Shown: positions 46,471-58,034 of the stretch, piece by piece | Numbering within the stretch: position 1 is the first letter of the stretch | Layout of the letters: each line of letters opens with the position of its first letter | Source: Leptospira soteropolitanensis | Lineage (GTDB): Bacteria > Spirochaetota > Leptospiria > Leptospirales > Leptospiraceae | Direction: 5' to 3' | Length of the DNA stretch: 64,000 nucleotides | Assembly (NCBI RefSeq): GCF_026151655.1 | Contig: NZ_JAMQPN010000006.1 | Location: 1 to 64,000, forward strand | Position numbers and translations under genes: made by a program | Notes under the pieces: model-generated | The model's database searches: none | Told to the model about the DNA's origin: nothing | Seen by the model: the letters and a program-made list of their open reading frames with translations, nothing else

Positions 46471-47234
46471 AACAATCGATTTTCTGTTAGGCGAGTAATT
46501 GTTTTTTCTAAGACAATTTCTAAGTTTTTAGTATCTTCTCTATTATAAGCGATTAGTTTCTCCAAAGCTTCTTTGTTATTCGTTCTTTGGTACTCAAACC
46601 ATAATAGAGGAGCCTCTCTTCCATCCATTCCAGCAATTTCTTCCGGTCGAACAAGACCCAGTAACACTTCGGATTTTTTTAATCCTCCTTTGATTCCGAT
46701 CGAATGCAGAAGATTCATCAAATCAAGTTGGGGATTTTTCACTCGGAAATGGAATTCTTTTTCCAAAAAAGGGATATCAAATCTTTTTCCATTGTAGGTC
46801 ACAAGGATGTCTTCGGGTGAGATGGAATCAAAAAGGAATTCTAAATCTTTTCCTCTTTCAAAGGTGGACATTTTTTTGTCTTGGTAAAGACTCACAACCG
46901 TAGTCACTGAAGAAACAGAGATCCCTGTTGTTTCAATGTCTAAAAAACAAAATCTTTCCGGGAAGTTTTGCCAAAGCCTCCAATATTCAATACTTGGAAG
47001 TTCATTTGTAAAAAATGAAAAATTGGCTTCAGACAATTGATGTTCCAATTCACTGAAACGTTCCCATAAAATAGAAACAGAAGGAAGAAGAGGATCATTT
47101 TTTTGTTTTTGGTAATGGATGAGAGATTCCCAATCATATACTCCAACACCAAACAGTTGTTTCTCTTTTTTTTCTCCAATGCCTGGAAACAATTGGAGGC
47201 TAGACTTTAAATGAGATCCGAACATTCTCTCCAT
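46467..47234 (-). CDS. Ribonuclease H-like (YprB-type) exonuclease-like protein
   Basis: A 255-residue protein. The DEDD-type first motif is FCFLDIETTGISV, followed by LVTYNGKRFDIPFLEKEF and AYNREDTKNLEI with the last Asp, a complete set of acidic residues. This matches the YprB ribonuclease H-like family. A small helix-hairpin-helix-like start (FPGIGEKKEKQLFGVGV) suggests DNA binding. It overlaps the upstream aminotransferase gene by 28 bp. Confidence 0.8.
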   Translation of the reverse strand: MERMFGSHLKSSLQLFPGIGEKKEKQLFGVGVYDWESLIHYQKQKNDPLLPSVSILWERFSELEHQLSEANFSFFTNELPSIEYWRLWQNFPERFCFLDIETTGISVSSVTTVVSLYQDKKMSTFERGKDLEFLFDSISPEDILVTYNGKRFDIPFLEKEFHFRVKNPQLDLMNLLHSIGIKGGLKKSEVLLGLVRPEEIAGMDGREAPLLWFEYQRTNNKEALEKLIAYNREDTKNLEIVLEKTITRLTENRLF

Positions 47235-48295
47235 CGCTTTAGGCCTTCTGCCATCCGCTCTTCTGTTTCCCCAAAACCAATCCGAAGGAAACCTTCTTCT
47301 TCAAAATTAGATCCAGGCAAAACAAAAACACCTGTTTTTTCAAAAAGTCGATCTGCATATTCTTCTGAAGAAATCCCAGATTCTAATCCAAGCCAACCCA
47401 CAAGTCCCCCCTCCGGTGCGGTAAATGATTTGGTCTTAGGAAGTTCCCTCCAAAGAGAGGTAAACCTAACGATATTGTTTCTCACACGCGACTGGATAGC
47501 AGGTAAAAAGGATTCTTTATTTTTCAAAAGCCCTAGTGCAATTCGTTCGGATAAGGGGGATACCGTATGAGTTAAGTAGTCTTTAAAAGAACGTGCCCTT
47601 TGTAAAAAAGATTCTTCTGCCACAAGCCATCCTACCCTAAGCCCTGTGACTCCAAAACATTTGGTAAAGGAACCCGTCCCGTAAAAAAAATGATTTGGAT
47701 CCACACCCGTCCTTCCAAGCAATCCCTCCCCCGGTAAAAACCGGTAGTGTTCATCGAAAAGGACTTTTTTGTTTTTTTCCCGAAACCAAGTGAGAAGTGT
47801 ATTCCATTCCCTTTCCGAAAATGTTTTTCCTGTGGGATTGTGGGGATGATTGAGAATATATAAATCTGCATCAATATCTTTCCAAGTGGATGCGTGGAAT
47901 CCAGATTCATGAGGAACTTGGATGATTTCGGCTCCTAGCATTTTTGGAATTTCATAGAGAGCTTGGAAGGCGGGCCAAATCAGAGCCACCTTGGTTTTGG
48001 GTTGTAGCATGATATGAAATGCTAAGTACAAGGCCTCACCAGTACCTGTCGTGACGAGGACCTGGTCTGGCGTTACTCCAGGATAAAGATTGGCAATGGC
48101 AGAGCGCAGCTCCAGGGAACCTTGGTTCGGTGCATCGTTCATAGGAAGGTCTTGAAGGTCGGAAAAGGCAATGCCCGCCATCCTTAGCACTTCTTCTAAA
48201 CGAAAAAACCCAAGCCCACTCTCTCCTAAATTGCAAAATGCTTTTAGGCGAAAACGTTCCAACCTGTCTTCTATGAAAAATTCTCTAGGTTCCAA
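47207..48295 (-). CDS. PLP-dependent aminotransferase, class I/II
   Basis: A 362-residue fold-type I aminotransferase: VTTGTGEALYLAFHIML, HNPTGKTFSEREW, KKVLFDEHYRFLPGEG, the PLP lysine in GSFTKCFGVTGLRVGW and a final LRIGFGE. Such enzymes transfer amino groups between amino acids and keto acids. The exact substrate is not deducible. It is cotranscribed with the exonuclease-like gene and divergent from pgm. Confidence 0.85.
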   Translation of the reverse strand: MEPREFFIEDRLERFRLKAFCNLGESGLGFFRLEEVLRMAGIAFSDLQDLPMNDAPNQGSLELRSAIANLYPGVTPDQVLVTTGTGEALYLAFHIMLQPKTKVALIWPAFQALYEIPKMLGAEIIQVPHESGFHASTWKDIDADLYILNHPHNPTGKTFSEREWNTLLTWFREKNKKVLFDEHYRFLPGEGLLGRTGVDPNHFFYGTGSFTKCFGVTGLRVGWLVAEESFLQRARSFKDYLTHTVSPLSERIALGLLKNKESFLPAIQSRVRNNIVRFTSLWRELPKTKSFTAPEGGLVGWLGLESGISSEEYADRLFEKTGVFVLPGSNFEEEGFLRIGFGETEERMAEGLKRWRECSDLI

Positions 48296-48341
48296 AATTG
48301 ATTTCCAGACTACTTAGCTTCAAAAGACTAGTATGTAAGCT

Positions 48342-50092
48342 ATGTTGAAACCAGAAGACAATATCCTATCTTGGACGAAATCACCTTTTTCATCGGAAAT
48401 CCAGAATGAAGCCAAAAAGGCTTACGAAGATTGGAAGCTTGGGATGAGCTCCGAACTCGTTGATTCCTATGCTGTCCCACTTACATTTGGAACTGGGGGA
48501 ATTCGCGGGAAAATCGGAAATGGAATCGGCAAGATGAACCTATATACTGTAGGTCGAGCTGCCCTTGGTTTTATCAGTTATTTAAGAGATACTCAAAAAG
48601 ATCCATCCATAGTCATTGCTTATGATTCAAGAAGGCTTTCCAAAGAATTTGCAGAACTATCTGCAGGCATTGGTGCTAAACTGGGAGTAAAAGTTTATAT
48701 TTTTCCTAAAGTGACTCCTACACCTCTTCTCTCTTATGCCATCCGTTATTACAAAGCAAGTGGTGGGATTGTTATCACTGCTTCCCATAACCCACCTGAA
48801 TACAATGGATTCAAAGCCTATCTTGCGGATGGAGGACAACTAGTTCCCCCCGATGATTCTCTCATCATAGGAAGGATCAGTGGAATTCATGATTGGTCCA
48901 CCATCCCTCTTGTCAAAAAAACAGATAAAGAATATAAAAAGTTCGTAAAACCTGTAGGACCAATTGTTTTCAAAACATATTTAAAGGAATTAAAACAAGC
49001 AGGCATTCTTTCTTCAGTCAAACCCAAAACAAGAAATGGTCTTGGAATCGTCTATTCACCGTTACATGGAACTGGTGGAGATTATATGAAAGAGATGTTA
49101 AATTTCTTTGGATACAAATCCGTATTTTTGGTTCCTGAACAAAAAAAACCAGATGGTGAATTTCCAACGGTAAAATATCCAAATCCAGAGGAAAAAGAAG
49201 CTCTCGCCTTATGTGAGTTTCATGCCAAAAAGAAAAAAGCTGCCATCTTTATTGCCACTGATCCCGATGCTGATCGGCTCGGTGTGGGAGTTCGTCGTCC
49301 GGACGGAGAATATGAATACCTAAATGGAAACCAAATTGGTTCCATTATGGCAGCTTATCTTTCAGAAAGGAAAAAATCTAAAACCAAAACCTACCATTTG
49401 GTAAAAACCATTGTGACTACGGACTTACAAGAAGCGATTGCGAAAAAAAACGGAATCAAAATCAAAAACGTACTCACTGGTTTTAAATACATTGCAGAAG
49501 AGATGAAACAAATCGAAAACAAGAAGAACAATATTTTCTTGTTTGGTGGTGAAGAATCTTATGGATATTTACCCGTACCATTTGTTCGGGACAAAGACTC
49601 GCTTTCGAGTGCCCTACTTTTTGTAGAGATCCTTGCAGAAAAAGGTGACCTCCTTTCCTACTTGGATACTATTTATTTAAAATACGGATTGTATCGTGAA
49701 AGTTTGTATTCACTAACCTTAGAAGGAAGTTCTGGCCAAGACAAAATTAAAAAATCCATCGAGACATTGCGATCGGAAAACTTAATTGGAAAAACCATTG
49801 GAGGACGAAAAGTTGTCGGAGTTCTCGATTACGAAACTCAAAAAGCCGATGGGAAAGCAAAAGCTTCTGTCTTCAAAGGAATGCCAAAATCCAATGTCAT
49901 CCAAGTGGAATTAGAAGGAAATGCCAAACTAACCATTCGCCCTTCAGGAACAGAACCAAAGGTAAAAGTGTATTCTTCCTTTGCTTCTTTAAAAAAACCG
50001 AAAAAACAATCAGAAATTTCCGGACTTTGGGATTCTCTCGGAAAAGAAATCTCTAGGGCAGAAATAGAATTTTTACAACTAACAGGTCTTAA

Positions 50093-50096
<4 letters not shown>
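48342..50096 (+). CDS. Phosphoglucomutase/phosphomannomutase
   Basis: A 584-residue alpha-D-phosphohexomutase. The phosphoserine loop is TASHNPPEYNGFKAY, the metal loop is DPDADRLGVG, the sugar loop is FLFGGEESYGY and the phosphate loop is RPSGTEPKVKVY. It interconverts hexose-1- and hexose-6-phosphates for central metabolism and envelope sugars. Length favours the PgcA type. The stop overlaps argD by 4 bp. Confidence 0.93.
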
Positions 50097-52386
<2,290 letters not shown>

Positions 52387-52403
52387 ACTACGGAAGAACT
52401 ATT

Positions 52404-52814
52404 ATGCAAACTGGCATCGGACCGACAGGCAGACCTTACCAAATTCTCATTGCTGAGAATTCCAAATTCCAATCCAAACAGCTCCAACAAATTTTGGAAT
52501 CGGAAGGTTTCAAAATCATTGGAGTTGCCGAAACGGGTAAAGAACTTTTGCAAATGTACAAAGACAATCGCCAACAGATTGATCTTGTCACCATTGAGAT
52601 TTTTTTACCTGAGGTAGATGGATACGCTGCTTTTTGGGATATGAAAGAAATGGGAGTTCTTCCAAGAATTCTTTTTATCTCCGAAGAAAACACACCTTCC
52701 GTAATCAAAGCACTTCTTGAAAATGGGGCGATGGATTATATTGTCAAACCGATCAAACGAGAAAAGATCTTAGAAAAAATCAAAGAAACCTTACTTAAGA
52801 TTCCCAAAGTATAA
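52404..52814 (+). CDS. Atypical receiver-domain protein (phosphorylation Asp replaced by Glu)
   Basis: A 136-residue single REC domain, PYQILIAENSKFQSKQLQQI to LKIPKV. The phosphoacceptor position (four before the conserved Pro of TIEIFLPEVDG) is Glu65, not Asp, and the acidic pair is E18-N19. The conserved Lys115 (IVKPIK) and Ser93 (FISEEN) are kept. Glu here often mimics the phosphorylated state. There is no output domain. It starts 17 bp after leuB and its end overlaps convergent pgeF by 20 bp. Confidence 0.8.
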   Translation: MQTGIGPTGRPYQILIAENSKFQSKQLQQILESEGFKIIGVAETGKELLQMYKDNRQQIDLVTIEIFLPEVDGYAAFWDMKEMGVLPRILFISEENTPSVIKALLENGAMDYIVKPIKREKILEKIKETLLKIPKV

Positions 52815-53541
52815 AGTTTAAATTGCGGCCTTCTTCTTTGGCTCTATGGCTAAAGTAAAGAGGGCTACCATAAACATTCGTATGGGAATTTTCCACTCCG
52901 CCTAACCTTTGGAATTTTTCTTTTACTCTTTTCTCAATCGCAAGTCCCACATCTAATAAAAACTTATCCTTTCCTTTAGGAAAACATACCTCTTCCCCTA
53001 AATGAGAAAAAAAATTGGCTACATCGGATCCAACTTCATAATCAGAACCTTGGATATAAGGGCCAATTTCCATATGAAGTTCCTCCTGTGAAAAACCCAT
53101 TTCAATTACCTTTTCAATCATTCGTTCTGTGATACTAAGACTAGCTCCCTTCCAACCAGAATGGATTATCGCAACCAACGGACGTTTACTAGAATACAAA
53201 AAAACAGGAACACAGTCCGCCGTGCGCACAACTAGCAATCGATTGGGTAATTCAGTATATAATCCGTCACCTTCCCAAATGAGATTAGAACTAGCAGCAT
53301 CACCACTTGTTTCTAACATTACTTGATGGATGGAATCACCATGCACTTGGTTTAGGATTACAAAATTATCTAAATTACTAATTCGCTCTCTTTTAATCCA
53401 TTTCTCTGTATATACTTTCCAAACATCCGCTGTTTTCGGGAAGGAGGAAAAATCATTTTGTAAACAAACAAGTGATTGTTTGCCAGCAGTTCCATACTTA
53501 ATATTTCCATAAACTGTCGAGATTTCTTGAATCAATTCCAT
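52795..53541 (-). CDS. pgeF: Peptidoglycan editing factor/purine nucleoside phosphorylase, PgeF (YfiH) family
   Basis: With ATG 53541 the product is 248 residues. Metal and active-site residues are in RTADCVPVFLYS and VAIIHSGWKGASLS, with later HMEIGPYIQG and KFLLDV. The family (also called laccase-domain, LACC1) has nucleoside phosphorylase and deaminase activity and helps keep peptidoglycan clean. The frame extends to a TTG at 53622, which would overlap the upstream gene by 73 bp; the ATG is 8 bp after that gene. Confidence 0.85.
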   Translation of the reverse strand: MELIQEISTVYGNIKYGTAGKQSLVCLQNDFSSFPKTADVWKVYTEKWIKRERISNLDNFVILNQVHGDSIHQVMLETSGDAASSNLIWEGDGLYTELPNRLLVVRTADCVPVFLYSSKRPLVAIIHSGWKGASLSITERMIEKVIEMGFSQEELHMEIGPYIQGSDYEVGSDVANFFSHLGEEVCFPKGKDKFLLDVGLAIEKRVKEKFQRLGGVENSHTNVYGSPLYFSHRAKEEGRNLNFILWES

Positions 53542-53549
53542 TTTAATTT

Positions 53550-55100
53550 TTAAAAAACTCTCACTTTGTTTATATCCCAATGATTCAAACTGAATTGTTG
53601 ATAGAGGTAATCGCAATTCCAATCGTCACGAACACATAGGGTTTGAAATTTTTTTGGATCAAAAACCCTAACATAAAAACGGATAGGAATGTTTCTCCAA
53701 GTGTATTGAATATATGGCAATGTCTTTCCTGGAAGTCGATTATCTAATAAAATTTCTATATTACGAGCTTCTAGATCACTTTGGTTTAACTCACCTTCAT
53801 GACCAATTCTACCTCTTATGGAAACTTTTTTCTTCGCAAACTCTCTATCAGTTAAACCTGATTCCGCTTCAAATGCAAAAGAAGGTCTTAAATAATAAAT
53901 AAAATGTGCCTGCGCACCAAAGAAGGCAACACGGAAATCCGAAAGTACACCTGTATCATAACCACCTGTCCGAATCAAATGATCCTCATAAAACATTCGT
54001 TCTTCGACAATTCCATGCCAATCAGGTATCCGTGTTCCTTGTATTTTTAAAGGATCTGCATGCACTGCCGCAGATAAAATAAATAAAAAAGCCACAATAA
54101 TTTGGTTCTTTGTATATAATCGCAAAAATAACGAATTCTTTTGAGATTCAATTTGAGAATTCATGTCCCATTGGTGAATTTGGCGAAACGCCAAGTAAGA
54201 TAGATACGGTAAAATAGGAATCCAGAATCGAATTCCCATAAAATCACCACCCACATACAAAACATAAAAAATGTATAAAACAAGTGAAGAAAGTAGGTAT
54301 CGACATTCTTTTCGTTTCAAAAAGGTTTTATAAATTTGAATCCCAGCTAATACCAATACCAAAAAATAAAGTGGATACGACTTTAAGAAATAAAGAAGAT
54401 AATAAAACCCTTGAGAAAAATAAGCGCCCTTATTTCCTTTTGCATAAAAAGTATTCGGAAGGAAATCATCATAATAAAGAAAACGAAAACACAAAAATCC
54501 AAAAAACAAAAAACCAAATAAAACTGGTTTCCAACTCCTCTTTCGAAAGAGCCAATCAAGGGAAGCTATGGATAAAAAAAGTGTTCCTTCGGGGCGAACG
54601 AGAGCCGAAAAGAAAAAAACTAAAAAAAGAAAGTCATTTTCCTTTTCCCATAATAAAAACCCGGAACAGACTAAAAATGTAAAAAGAGAAGTCTCTAACC
54701 CGGAAGTTGCAAAGATATAAAAATGAAAGAATAAAGATAAATGTACAAGAAGGAGCGGATAGATTTTTCCAAAAGAAATTTTATTTTCTTCATAAAAGAA
54801 AATAAGAAGTGTCATCAAATAAAAGAAAATCCCTAAAAATAGAGAAAGGAATTGTGGTTCTAGTTTTAAGAAAAAACCTATGGAAAGCATAAGAGTCCAA
54901 AGGAAATTTGTATAACCCTCTACTCTTTCTCCTAAATTAAAAACAAACCCTGACCCCTCATACAAATTTCTCGCATAAACAAAACTAATATAAGCGTCAT
55001 CACAGATCCATTTCCATTTATAACTTTGGTAAAATGCAAAAAAAATAAAAAGTAAGGAAAGTAAATAAAAAGGAAAAAAATTCCGTTTAAACATTAACAT
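53550..55100 (-). CDS. GT-C-like polytopic membrane glycosyltransferase
   Basis: A 516-residue protein with about 10-12 hydrophobic helices and a C-terminal roughly 160-residue extracytoplasmic domain. The first loop WICDDAYISFVYARNLYEGS ... GERVEGYTNFLW has the Asp-Asp pair and the RVEGYTN block typical of GT-C enzymes such as the AftB-like glycosyltransferases. It should use a polyprenyl-phosphate sugar. It sits between the kinase-like gene and pgeF with gaps of 3 and 8 bp. Confidence 0.7.
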   Translation of the reverse strand: MLMFKRNFFPFYLLSLLFIFFAFYQSYKWKWICDDAYISFVYARNLYEGSGFVFNLGERVEGYTNFLWTLMLSIGFFLKLEPQFLSLFLGIFFYLMTLLIFFYEENKISFGKIYPLLLVHLSLFFHFYIFATSGLETSLFTFLVCSGFLLWEKENDFLFLVFFFSALVRPEGTLFLSIASLDWLFRKRSWKPVLFGFLFFGFLCFRFLYYDDFLPNTFYAKGNKGAYFSQGFYYLLYFLKSYPLYFLVLVLAGIQIYKTFLKRKECRYLLSSLVLYIFYVLYVGGDFMGIRFWIPILPYLSYLAFRQIHQWDMNSQIESQKNSLFLRLYTKNQIIVAFLFILSAAVHADPLKIQGTRIPDWHGIVEERMFYEDHLIRTGGYDTGVLSDFRVAFFGAQAHFIYYLRPSFAFEAESGLTDREFAKKKVSIRGRIGHEGELNQSDLEARNIEILLDNRLPGKTLPYIQYTWRNIPIRFYVRVFDPKKFQTLCVRDDWNCDYLYQQFSLNHWDINKVRVF

Positions 55101-55103
55101 GGA

Positions 55104-56186
55104 TTAATCCAACTCAAATGATTTAATAAATTCTTCAATGATTTGAATGTGATCCATCTCTGGGGTTGGATTCTCCTCCGACGGTTCATATAAATAATCA
55201 TCAAAAACGTGAAAATCAAAAATTTTTAACTCAAAGTCTGGCAATGTAATGATGATATTTTCCGCATGTATATCAAAAATTAATTTTTCTTCTTCAGCCA
55301 AATATTTGGTAACCTCAATCACTCGATTGAAGTCCACAGCAATTTTTTTAAGTTTTGATTTTGAAATTACACCAAACCTGTGAGAGTCAAAGTTTAATTT
55401 CCACTTGGGAAAAAGTTTTCCCATAATCGGATTTTGATCTAACTTTTCATTTCGAATAGTGAATTCTTTAAGATGTTTACCAGCAAGTAACGGCTGTTGG
55501 TCGCAAGGTGTTAGAGTGACGTTGGGGATTCCAAATGGGTTATTTCTGATCCGCATCCCCATAAAAAAACGGGTAGGTACTACTAAATCGGGGATAAGAG
55601 ACTTTAATTTCCAATAGTGTAATCTTTCTAATCCCAAACGTTTGAATTTAAAATCGATTTCATCTTTTTTGGAATCACGCGAGGTTTGTTTTTTTAAAAA
55701 GTTTTGTAACTCCACCTCCTCGGGCTTCAAAAACCTAGAGAGGTCTTTACCAACTTCTTTAAACAGGGATCCAAAGATCGCATCAGAAGGTAACTTTGAT
55801 TTTCCTATTTTTACAACTTGATTCCAAGGGAGTTTATAAACAAATTTATAAGAACCACGACCAATGTAACCGTCCTGAGACAAAGGCATAAAGTTATCTA
55901 AAAATTCACGATCATAACGATAGGTGATTCGGAAAACATGTGATACCGGAAAAAGTTTTTCATAAAAATTACGAAAGAAACCAGACTTTCGTAAAACTTC
56001 ATCAACGGGAAGGTCCTCAATGGGAATAGGGATTTCTTTTTTATCTGGATCGACAAACAATTCTTTGTCGAGACCTTTCTCCAAAAGTTCCAAAAACTGG
56101 GGGATTTTACCCCAGTTTGGATATTGGTTCCACAGTTGGGATATCCGATCACGTATTCCTTTGATCGGGCCCTTTTTTTCAGACAT
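55104..56186 (-). CDS. Kinase-like-fold protein, atypical
   Basis: A 360-residue soluble protein. From about residue 107 it shows kinase-like features: a Gly-rich loop GRGSYKFVYKL (109-119), VVKIGK with a Lys at 126, a catalytic-loop-like FDIHAENIIIT (D305, N310), and a metal-loop-like LKIFDFHVFD (D324, DFG changed to DFH). A long insert separates the lobes. The substrate could be sugar, lipid or protein; none can be inferred. It lies 9 bp after the solute-binding lipoprotein and 3 bp before the GT-C gene. Confidence 0.6.
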   Translation of the reverse strand: MSEKKGPIKGIRDRISQLWNQYPNWGKIPQFLELLEKGLDKELFVDPDKKEIPIPIEDLPVDEVLRKSGFFRNFYEKLFPVSHVFRITYRYDREFLDNFMPLSQDGYIGRGSYKFVYKLPWNQVVKIGKSKLPSDAIFGSLFKEVGKDLSRFLKPEEVELQNFLKKQTSRDSKKDEIDFKFKRLGLERLHYWKLKSLIPDLVVPTRFFMGMRIRNNPFGIPNVTLTPCDQQPLLAGKHLKEFTIRNEKLDQNPIMGKLFPKWKLNFDSHRFGVISKSKLKKIAVDFNRVIEVTKYLAEEEKLIFDIHAENIIITLPDFELKIFDFHVFDDYLYEPSEENPTPEMDHIQIIEEFIKSFELD

Positions 56187-56195
56187 ACTTAATTT

Positions 56196-58022
56196 CTACT
56201 TCCAGCGAACAATGGATTCGTAATCAGTAAATTTTTCCTTTCGGGAAACTGCATTTGATAAACTTTTATCTTTTTCTTCATCATACCACCAATAGTCTGA
56301 AGAAAAACTTTCATCACCATACTTACCCAAAGGTAAATTAGGAACTCCATATTTTTGCCAATAAAGAAGCCTAGTACTTGGTAAATGCCATAACAAAACA
56401 TAAGGGTATTCTTTATAAACTATGCGATCGATTTGTTTTAAAATTTCATTTCGTTTGGAAACCGAAAATTCGGTTTTCTGTTTTTCAATGAGTTTATCAA
56501 CTTCCGAAATTTTTAATCCAGGTAAGTTTGGTTGTCCCTCTTCATCTGCATATTTTGAAAGCCACTGTGATTCAGGATCTTTAAATACACCAGATCCCCA
56601 TGCAGCCCAAGTCATATCAAAGTCGTATTTATCTACTCGTTCACTCCAAGCGGCCAAATCCAAAGTATCAATGGATGCCCTGATTCCGACTTCCTTTGCT
56701 TTCTCTAAAAATACTGTGAAATATTTTTCTGTTTTTTTATCTCGATCTAAAATTGAAAATTGGAATGGTCTCCCATCTTTTTCCAAAATCCCTTCGGCGT
56801 TTGGCTTCCAACCAGCTTCGGTTAAAAGTTTCCTAGCTTTTTCAATATTAAATTCTGTAGGTTGGTTCGGATTTTTTTCGCCACCTAAGTAAAAATCAGG
56901 ATAATAGCTATTAGTTGGATCATACTCACCATACGCAAGTTTATCGATCATGAGTTTACGATCCACAAGTAGATTCATCGCTTCTCTCACTCGTTTATCA
57001 GAAAAGATGGCCCGCCTGGAGTTCATGGCCCAACCCTGGAATCCGATTGGTTTTAAATTAAAAACCCTTTGTTTGGCGATCCAATTTTTATCAAATGGTT
57101 CTCCTTTGGCTTCCTCAACCCAAACATATGCTGAATAAACTGGATAAATGTCGATATCGCCTTTTTTGAATGCTTGGAGTGCAACAGCCTCCTCGTTATA
57201 AACTTTATAAACAATTTGATCAAAGTTATTACGACCTTCGTTAAAAGGATAAGCCCTTTGCCACCAGTCCCCTCTTCTTTCTAGTTTAATATAACGATTC
57301 TTTTTAACCTCAGTGATCTTATAAGGCCCCGATACAATTGGGAATTCCATATTCTCTTTATTAAAATCTTTTCCTTCAAAATGATGTTTCGGTAAGATAA
57401 AAATAGAAGAGGCAACATCATTAAAATTATTCCAATGAACTTCCTTTGCTTCAAAGACAACTGTTAAGTCATCTAACTTTACTGGTTTTAAGAATCGTGA
57501 TAAGGAAACACGAAACACTGCTGTTCCATTTTTTGGATTCATAATTGTATCGTAAGTAAAAATCACATCATCGGCAGTTACAGGTTTTCCATCCGACCAA
57601 CGTGCATTCGGATCTAAATAGAACGTAAATTTCTTTTTATCGGGAGAAATTTTCCAATCTCTTGCTAGATGAGGAATCGTTTCCAAAGTCAGAGGATGGT
57701 ATCCTGTAAGTGGTTCATACAAACTAGTGAAGATCCTTGCAGTAGTTGTAAACTGGTCCAAATAATAATTCAAAGATTTCGGGAACTGATGGGAATAAAC
57801 TCGAATCCTTCCCCCTTTTTTGGCCTTAGGATCAGCCACAGGATTTTTCATACGAAGGGCATTGGGAACAGAAGCCATATCCCCTTCCCAAGGAAGGTCA
57901 TTTACCTTGGACATGGACTCTTTTGTTTCTTCTTCAGAACAATGGAGGAGGAAAGCCATTGTTAAAAGTCCTGTCAGACTAAACAAAACTATCTTGCGTA
58001 ATGAGGAACTGTATTTGAACAT
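56196..58022 (-). CDS. Extracellular solute-binding lipoprotein, family 5 (OppA/YejA type)
   Basis: From ATG 58022 the product is 608 residues: a lipoprotein signal with Cys at LLTMAFLLHC, then the family 5 fold (YEPLTGYHPLTLETIPHLAR, DGKPVTADDVIFTYDTI, VREAMNLLVDRKLMIDKLAY). It delivers peptides or similar ligands to an ABC importer; no permease genes are adjacent. Starts at 58055 and 58043 are also possible. It heads a four-gene operon and is divergent from the GH13-like gene. Confidence 0.85.
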   Translation of the reverse strand: MFKYSSSLRKIVLFSLTGLLTMAFLLHCSEEETKESMSKVNDLPWEGDMASVPNALRMKNPVADPKAKKGGRIRVYSHQFPKSLNYYLDQFTTTARIFTSLYEPLTGYHPLTLETIPHLARDWKISPDKKKFTFYLDPNARWSDGKPVTADDVIFTYDTIMNPKNGTAVFRVSLSRFLKPVKLDDLTVVFEAKEVHWNNFNDVASSIFILPKHHFEGKDFNKENMEFPIVSGPYKITEVKKNRYIKLERRGDWWQRAYPFNEGRNNFDQIVYKVYNEEAVALQAFKKGDIDIYPVYSAYVWVEEAKGEPFDKNWIAKQRVFNLKPIGFQGWAMNSRRAIFSDKRVREAMNLLVDRKLMIDKLAYGEYDPTNSYYPDFYLGGEKNPNQPTEFNIEKARKLLTEAGWKPNAEGILEKDGRPFQFSILDRDKKTEKYFTVFLEKAKEVGIRASIDTLDLAAWSERVDKYDFDMTWAAWGSGVFKDPESQWLSKYADEEGQPNLPGLKISEVDKLIEKQKTEFSVSKRNEILKQIDRIVYKEYPYVLLWHLPSTRLLYWQKYGVPNLPLGKYGDESFSSDYWWYDEEKDKSLSNAVSRKEKFTDYESIVRWK

Positions 58023-58034
58023 TTGAACTTTGTT

